A stretch of DNA of 24,395 nucleotides from CAZEIW01 sp964512305. GTDB lineage: Bacteria; Pseudomonadota; Gammaproteobacteria; Burkholderiales; Burkholderiaceae_F. The first letter of the stretch is position 1. Each line of letters begins with the position of its first letter. The translations under genes and the position numbers were made by a program. The notes beneath the pieces were generated by a model. It was not told the origin of the DNA. It made no database searches and was given only the letters and a program-made list of their open reading frames with translations. Below are positions 24,059 through 24,395 of this stretch, piece after piece. The stretch is from positions 1 through 24,395 of the forward strand of contig CAZEIW010000047.1 of NCBI GenBank assembly GCA_964512305.1, read 5' to 3'.

Positions 24059-24138
24059 ATAATGACCGGCCCCGCCGAATCGGGGTCCAAAACAAGCACT
24101 TCCGTCCGAAGAGAAGGCGAACCGGAGAGGATCCTGTC

Positions 24139-24395
24139 ATGTCGATGTTGATCGCCGTCTATCCCGGCACGTTCGACCCGCTGACCCGCGGGCACGAGGA
24201 CCTCGTCCGGAGAGCCTCCGGCCTGTTCTCGAAGCTGGTCGTCGGCGTTGCGGACAGCCCAGGCAAGCGGCCGATCTTCTCGCTCGAGGAGCGCATCGAA
24301 ATCGCGCGCGAGGTCCTGGGCCACTACCCGAACGTCGAAGTCGCCGGATTCCGCGGGCTGTTGAAGGACTTCGCGCGCGAACAGAACGCGCGGGT
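24139..24395 (+). CDS. coaD: Phosphopantetheine adenylyltransferase, N-terminal part
   Basis: CoaD makes dephospho-coenzyme A from phosphopantetheine and ATP. The window holds the first 85 codons and cuts the gene. The nucleotidyltransferase motif PGTFDPLTRGHEDLVRRA is present with the TxGH-type signature (T15-R-G-H18), followed by VVGVADSPGKRPIFSLEERI. The ATG at 24139 has GGAGAGG eight bases upstream; a second ATG three codons later is less well spaced. It follows rsmD after 80 bases, in a gap with a small CCCCG/CGGGG hairpin and no T-run, so the two may be transcribed together. Confidence 0.96.
   Translation, partial: MSMLIAVYPGTFDPLTRGHEDLVRRASGLFSKLVVGVADSPGKRPIFSLEERIEIAREVLGHYPNVEVAGFRGLLKDFAREQNAR

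Noticed and set aside
24070..24095. CCCCG/CGGGG hairpin after rsmD as a terminator
   Set aside because: Short stem and followed by AAAA rather than T-run on the + strand.

Overview
The window is a GC-rich (roughly 70% by eye) chromosomal segment from a betaproteobacterium, most likely a member or relative of the Burkholderiales. I base this on the gene set and order: DUF2244, then an aa3-type cytochrome oxidase operon with SURF1, CtaB and Sco, then rpoH-ftsX-ftsE, ppk-sixA/ppx, and ftsY/rsmD-coaD. No tRNA, rRNA, CRISPR array, insertion sequence or phage gene was seen. Almost all of the DNA is coding, and no stretch without a gene exceeds 300 bases.

Region 1 (1-4810, + strand) holds the end of a DUF2244 membrane-protein gene followed by coxB, coxA, a 49-codon assembly-protein gene, ctaG and coxC. 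These give the catalytic core of a proton-pumping cytochrome c oxidase, whose subunit II carries a fused cytochrome c domain, and its CuB chaperone. Region 2 (4861-10726, - strand) is a four-gene stress-type operon read prkA > yeaH > spoVR > formyltransferase. Its last three genes overlap end to start. The final gene resembles the hydrolase domain of 10-formyltetrahydrofolate dehydrogenase. This block separates coxC from the oxidase biogenesis genes.

Region 3 (11020-14282) resumes the oxidase locus: a small DUF2909 gene on the - strand, then surf1, a degenerate Sco-like gene, ctaB and sco on the + strand. The heme A synthase gene ctaA, which I expect just before ctaB in this group, is not there. 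Region 4 (14325-17831, - strand) has a gene for a possible Fe(II)/2-oxoglutarate-type protein, rpoH with a strong intrinsic terminator and a CIRCE operator at its promoter, and ftsEX. The FtsE protein lacks two normally conserved ATPase residues.

Region 5 (18061-22290) is a polyphosphate module: ppk and sixA on the + strand, with Pho-box-like repeats in front of ppk, face ppx tail to tail. Region 6 (22291-24395) has a large inverted repeat in front of ppx, then ftsY, and divergently rsmD and the start of coaD, which is cut by the window edge.

The points most worth following up are the formyltransferase joined to the PrkA/YeaH/SpoVR operon, the altered FtsE, the CIRCE site with an extra half-site at rpoH, the 36-bp-arm inverted repeat at ppx, and the missing ctaA.
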